NCBI GenBank assembly: GCA_049724395.1
Contig: JAUGWO010000127.1
Location: forward strand, 46,839 to 110,838
Direction of reading: 5' to 3'
Length of the DNA: 64,000 bases
Origin: Spongospora subterranea f. sp. subterranea
Taxonomy: Eukaryota > Endomyxa: Phytomyxea > Phytomyxea > Plasmodiophorida
Each line of letters opens with the position of its first letter. The stretch's first letter is position 1. This document shows, piece by piece, positions 60,617 through 64,000 of this stretch. The notes under the pieces were generated by a model. That model did no database searches. It had not been told where the DNA came from and saw nothing but the letters and a program-made list of their open reading frames with translations. The translations under genes and the position numbers were made by a program.

Positions 60617-60758
60617 CCGTTGATATGTCTAAGGGAACGGGTTACGCCGTCGACCTCGTTCTCATGGGTCAAAAATAAGTCGAAAAAGCATTCCAATAAA
60701 GTGATATAAGAACTGATAAATGCCTTGAGCGGGGGTATATATTATATTCCGCCCCATA

Positions 60759-60803
60759 CAAATGTCCGTGTCAATTTTTGGAAAAAATTGACACGGACAT
60801 TTG
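60759..60803. repeat. Perfect 21-bp stem hairpin
   Basis: CAAATGTCCGTGTCAATTTT with one more T and its exact inverse are separated by two bases. It lies near the right end of the piggyBac-like element and may be a subterminal repeat. Confidence 0.85.
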
Positions 60804-61037
60804 GGTTTTGTAAAAACTAAAAAAGTTTCAGAAAAAAAAATATATATTTGTAGTTAGAAAATTTGCCATTCCACAGGTTTTTCTTATCAATTTTTCCCTA
60901 AAAACCAATATTTTGCGAATTATGGGTAAAAGGATCGTTGTGGAAAATAATATATACCGCCACGGGGTCCGATCAGGGTTAAGGCAAAACAACCCAATTT
61001 GTGCGCAACGATTTTGGGGCTTTCGTTCGCAAATTAA

Positions 61038-61443
61038 GCTTGGTTCCTGTCTGTCCCTGTTGGTGGCAGGCATGTCCCGGTGAGCGTTAGGCATGAGCTC
61101 GAAACCCCGTGAGTGATGGAATTTTGGGAGACCCCCCAAGGTTGCATCCAATACGGAAAAATATAGTGAATGTTGAGCACGACGGTCTGACCACGTGGCC
61201 TTTAATGAATGTAGGAGAGCGAGCTGCCTGCAGTAACTTCGGAACTCTGGATAAGCAGTGAAATCGGGTGGGGGCAGGCCCCATTCTGTGTGGTCGTTAG
61301 GACAGGTTATGTTGCTGAATCCAGCTGGTCAGTGGATACCCAAGCTACTTGTAGCGGCCAGGTGGAAGTAAAGAAAACCTGGTAGTACACAGGCTTACTC
61401 AACCCATAAGAACCCGCGAACCTTTGTATACCATACCATACCA
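61038..61443 (+). mobile_element. tRNA-derived SINE, full copy B
   Basis: This copy is full length relative to copy A, with the same GCTTGGTTCCTGTCTG start, the B-box-like string GCTCGAAAC in place of GTTCGAAAC, a ~15-bp internal deletion near 61330, and an (ACCAT)n tail. The 12-bp string TTTCGTTCGCAA occurs before it (61021-61032) and after it (61444-61455), consistent with a target duplication. Five bases (ATTAA) separate the upstream copy from the SINE start. Confidence 0.8.
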
Positions 61444-61455
61444 TTTCGTTCGCAA

Positions 61456-61655
61456 GCTTGGTTCCTGTCTGTCCGTGTTGGTGTCAGGCATGTTCAGGTG
61501 AATGTTAGGCATGAATTCGAAACCCCGTGAGCGATGGAATTTTGGGATACCCCCCCAAGGTTGCATCCAATACGGAAAAGTAGAGTGAATGTTGAGCACG
61601 AAGGTCTGACCACGTGGCCTCTAATGAATGTGGGGAGAGCGAGCTGCCTGCAGTA
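61456..61655 (+). mobile_element. SINE copy C, 3'-truncated, in tandem with copy B
   Basis: This copy begins immediately after the downstream TTTCGTTCGCAA of copy B with the same 5' sequence and an intact B-box match (ATTCGAAAC). It stops after CTGCCTGCAGTAG, about half way through the SINE. The head-to-tail arrangement sharing one flank suggests a dimer or an unequal-exchange product rather than two independent insertions. Confidence 0.75.
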
Positions 61656-61717
61656 GGGGTTGTCAAAGTTAAAACTCCGTGACAAAATAATCGATTCTTT
61701 TGGACAAAATCCAAGTC

Positions 61718-61784
61718 AAAAGAATCGAATCTTTTTAACAGATGTTGGTCCCGGACCAACATCTGTTAAAAGATTCGATTCTTT
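61718..61784. repeat. Long near-perfect palindrome
   Basis: AAAGAATCGAATCTTTT...GATGTTGGTC is followed directly by its inverse around a CCGG centre, with ~32-bp arms and a one-base difference. A nested weaker inverted repeat with GATTCTTTTGG lies just upstream at 61693-61722. The function is unknown. Confidence 0.8.
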
Positions 61785-63250
61785 CTACGGACTTAATCTG
61801 GACTTATCTACCTATTGCAGTTTCCCTCTGAACTATGCCAAGATTATCGGATCGAGGTCAATTACTTTCCGACATTGAGCGTCTCATCAGGCTCCTGGCT
61901 ATCGATCATAGCAGCGCCCAACTAATGCAGCCGGATTTGGCCTTCAATCTACGTCAGCAAATCGACGATTTACTGAGTTTGAAGTTCGGGATTTTGTGTT
62001 ATCAGCTGCTCTGATCGCTGATGCAGCTAAAGGTTCATGACTGTTGATTCATGGCCAACATGTCTCCACGCCAAATGCCCAATCATTCTTGCCCCTTTCC
62101 ACAACTCGGTCTGAAACCGCTAATTACTGCGCGAGTCGCGTATCTCGAGATGGTGCTCGTGATGAGGGTAAGTGAAGGTGATGTTCTACGATCTGCTGCC
62201 GCCAAGGGAGGAAGCGGAGGGCTAAGGGAAGCTAGCCTTACCCAAGGAAGCGACCCATCCCGATAGCCGATTTTCAACCCAAGATGATCGACTGACACTA
62301 CCCGGGCAGTGAAGGTTTCAAACCGACACTGTTGCCCAGGACTTACGAAAACTCGTCCTTTTGGACAACGACCCATCACGAGGACAGCGAAAGTTATTTA
62401 CTTGAACTTAAGCCTCGTGAATACAACAACTTATTGTTTCAAACAATTACGATTCAGTTTTTTGGAAATAAAGGTCAGCTTTTTATTTTGTCACCCAAAA
62501 AGCACAGATCCCTGCCCTTCTGGACAACCAAACTCATAGTCAATAAGGCACGACAACCATACAAAAAACAATGCGAACCGACCATCAGAATTAAATTTCT
62601 GAACGAAAACATTATGCATCACCATAGTTACAATAACCTATCGTATCTACAACAAACCAGACACTTAATAACACACCAATTGATACATCCAATAAAACAA
62701 ACACTCTCACCTGCAGAAGCACAATAAATACAAAAAGAACAGCACAACTGTAATCCGCTTGTTAAAGCAGTGGCAACAAAATGAAAATCGTCGTCGAAAC
62801 TCCACAGAGATGCGATCCCGACAACAACAAGCACTGCGTGTCATCCCTCCAGGTCGCATCAAGTCACCGTGACAGTTCAAAAATCATTACCATGTTACAC
62901 ACATTACACAAATTACCTCCTATGAGAGTGAATAGCAGAAGGTTGCACGCCGCGAACCTCAATTATAGGAACAGTTATCAAATGACCAAAATCGCAGACC
63001 ACATAATGCATGACACTCCAATGAGTGCCGACTGTCACACCGAATGAACACTTTTAACACTAACACACCATACCTGTGAACAAACCAGAGAGCCAAGGAC
63101 TGCACTAATCCATCAATACAAACAATCACACCCCAAAATAAAGTCATTGATCTCACCACAGACACACAACAAAGAAGGCAAGAAACAACAACGATAACTA
63201 CCTCGAAACAAGGACCACAAGTCCAAAAACGTGATGGAATGCACCGAAAA
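61785..63250. other. Compositionally skewed region, no firm gene
   Basis: From about 62400 onward the plus strand becomes strikingly rich in A and C and poor in G and T. One 131-codon frame at 62332-62727 is rich in Asn, Gln, His and Thr, as expected from the composition, and has no recognised domain. A short helical frame at ~61850-62010 (LLAIDHSSAQLMQPDLAF) is also unassigned. Confidence 0.4.
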
Positions 63251-63255
63251 CACGG

Positions 63256-64000
63256 TTGATTGAAATGATCCAAGAGCTATACGTTTTCAAAGATGTAATT
63301 GGGTTAGGAAACTGTGCCCTGGAAGCAATCCGAACATCAGGGGCCATCCCTACTCTATCCGTTCAACAATTGAGAAAGTATCTGTCGAATACGAGAGTGG
63401 CCCACAGCAGCACGTGTGCTATAGCACAACGCATATCGAACCACGGCAGCATCATTACCATGAGGGCATTACACTAGATGATTACCTCGACATAATGCAA
63501 CAAGATCGTCAATGGGCTGGGGCTATTTGAGCTCACGATAGCGGCATTCCTGTTCAAAATCAACATCATCATAATAAGCCCACTCCACAAAAGCCGTTTA
63601 TAAAGTATCCGAAAATTGATTGATAATTCCTTTCCAAAACTACGAGACAGCAGGGAATGGAAGGACCGACAATACACCTACTGCATCATAACAGGGAAAC
63701 CCATCGACCCGAATGGAACACACCAGCCTCAACCACTATGCAACTTTGTTCCCGGTAAATATGGACGGCCGAAACTCGAAAATCCAACGCCCATGACAGA
63801 AGAACAATGTGAGCAGTACATCTCGCACTATAAAGAGAATTCCACTAAACGTAAAATCGACAGACACAAAAAACCAGAATGCAACGTCTCAGAAACAAAA
63901 CAAAGAATCTTGAATCGACCGACAAAAATGCTTCCAAACACTGACTGTAAAAAACTCTCACGTGGCAGCAGGACCAAACAGAACCTTCAACAAACAAAAA
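63256..64000 (+). other. OTU-like protease remnant and open frame reaching the window end
   Basis: FKDVIGLGNCALEAI and a separate piece DYLDIMQQDRQWAGAI recall two conserved segments of OTU-type cysteine peptidases (the D-G-N-C box and the W-G-G box). The canonical DG before NC reads GLGNC. A further frame with KPIDPNGTHQPQPLCNFVPG and MTEEQCEQYISHYKEN remains open to the last base, so a coding region continues outside the window. OTU domains are common in mobile and virus-like elements and the A/C-skewed composition fits such an origin. The remnant looks broken, with several breaks. The family is not determined. Confidence 0.35.

Larger units (their letters stand above)
57316..60978 (+). mobile_element. 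piggyBac-like DNA transposon carrying a nuclease module
   Basis: The right end reads CGATCAGGG followed by TTAA (60979-60982), the piggyBac target site. The left end reads CCCTGATCG at 57316, preceded by CAAA, apparently a decayed TTAA. Ends starting CCCTGATCG resemble the CCCTAG-type ends of piggyBac elements. A perfect 21-bp hairpin at 60759-60803 lies 175 bp inside the right end, where piggyBac elements often have subterminal inverted repeats. The element encloses the multi-domain transposase gene and appears to have inserted into the Crypton-like relic. Confidence 0.6.

Overview
Eukaryotic nuclear DNA. Conserved single-copy genes (TAF6, RBM19/MRD1, a PP2C phosphatase, VPS36, SIN3, TTI1, OSCP1, a DDX3/DED1 helicase) carry many small GT-AG introns, mostly 48-70 nt with a few of 160-190 nt. 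The genes are tightly packed and the intervals between them are full of mobile elements. No rRNA, tRNA, snRNA or organelle gene was found. Compact short-intron genes plus a varied transposon load fit a protist, for example a plasmodiophorid-like rhizarian, but the phylum cannot be settled by eye.

Layout. 1.7-16.4 kb is a gene island: a CaaX-box protein, TAF6, a RING/SIM ubiquitin ligase, RBM19/MRD1, an N-myristoylation-motif PP2C, a small membrane protein divergent from VPS36, then SIN3. 16.5-34 kb is repeat-dominated: a NEK-like kinase pseudogene broken by a Ty1/Copia fossil, a complete-looking TA-flanked DDE transposon beside a decayed relative that hosts a tRNA-derived SINE, a 1.1-kb foldback, a Myb/SANT-like gene, a ~331-bp satellite array, a 56-bp minisatellite holding a solo LTR, a long transposon gene (GCM-type zinc region, MULE-like transposase, ubiquitin-peptidase-like C-terminus) and a second large foldback. 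34-50.2 kb is a second gene region: TTI1, an unrecognised 265-aa protein, OSCP1, DDX3/DED1 and a signal peptide-PA domain-seven-helix membrane protein. 50.2-64 kb is again repeat-rich: a 27-bp coding-type repeat, a Ty3/Gypsy fossil, a Crypton-like relic carrying a foldback MITE, a piggyBac-like element, tandem SINE copies and an AC-rich tail with an OTU-like motif.

The most unusual object is the piggyBac-like element at 57.3-61.0 kb. Between the second and third catalytic aspartates of its DDE transposase lie a SAP motif and a YqaJ/lambda-exonuclease-like PD-(D/E)XK nuclease domain, and a cysteine/histidine finger closes the protein. Second is the GCM-MULE-ubiquitin peptidase fusion at 27.8-31.2 kb.

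The host genes cover basic nuclear and trafficking functions: transcription initiation (TAF6), histone-deacetylase co-repression (SIN3), rRNA processing (RBM19), PIKK maturation (TTI1), translation (DDX3) and endosomal sorting (VPS36). They look like neighbours by chance rather than a pathway cluster. Several otherwise well-conserved genes show isolated one-base frame displacements that no intron explains. These are probably uncorrected single-base insertions in the assembly, so reading frames here should be treated with that in mind.
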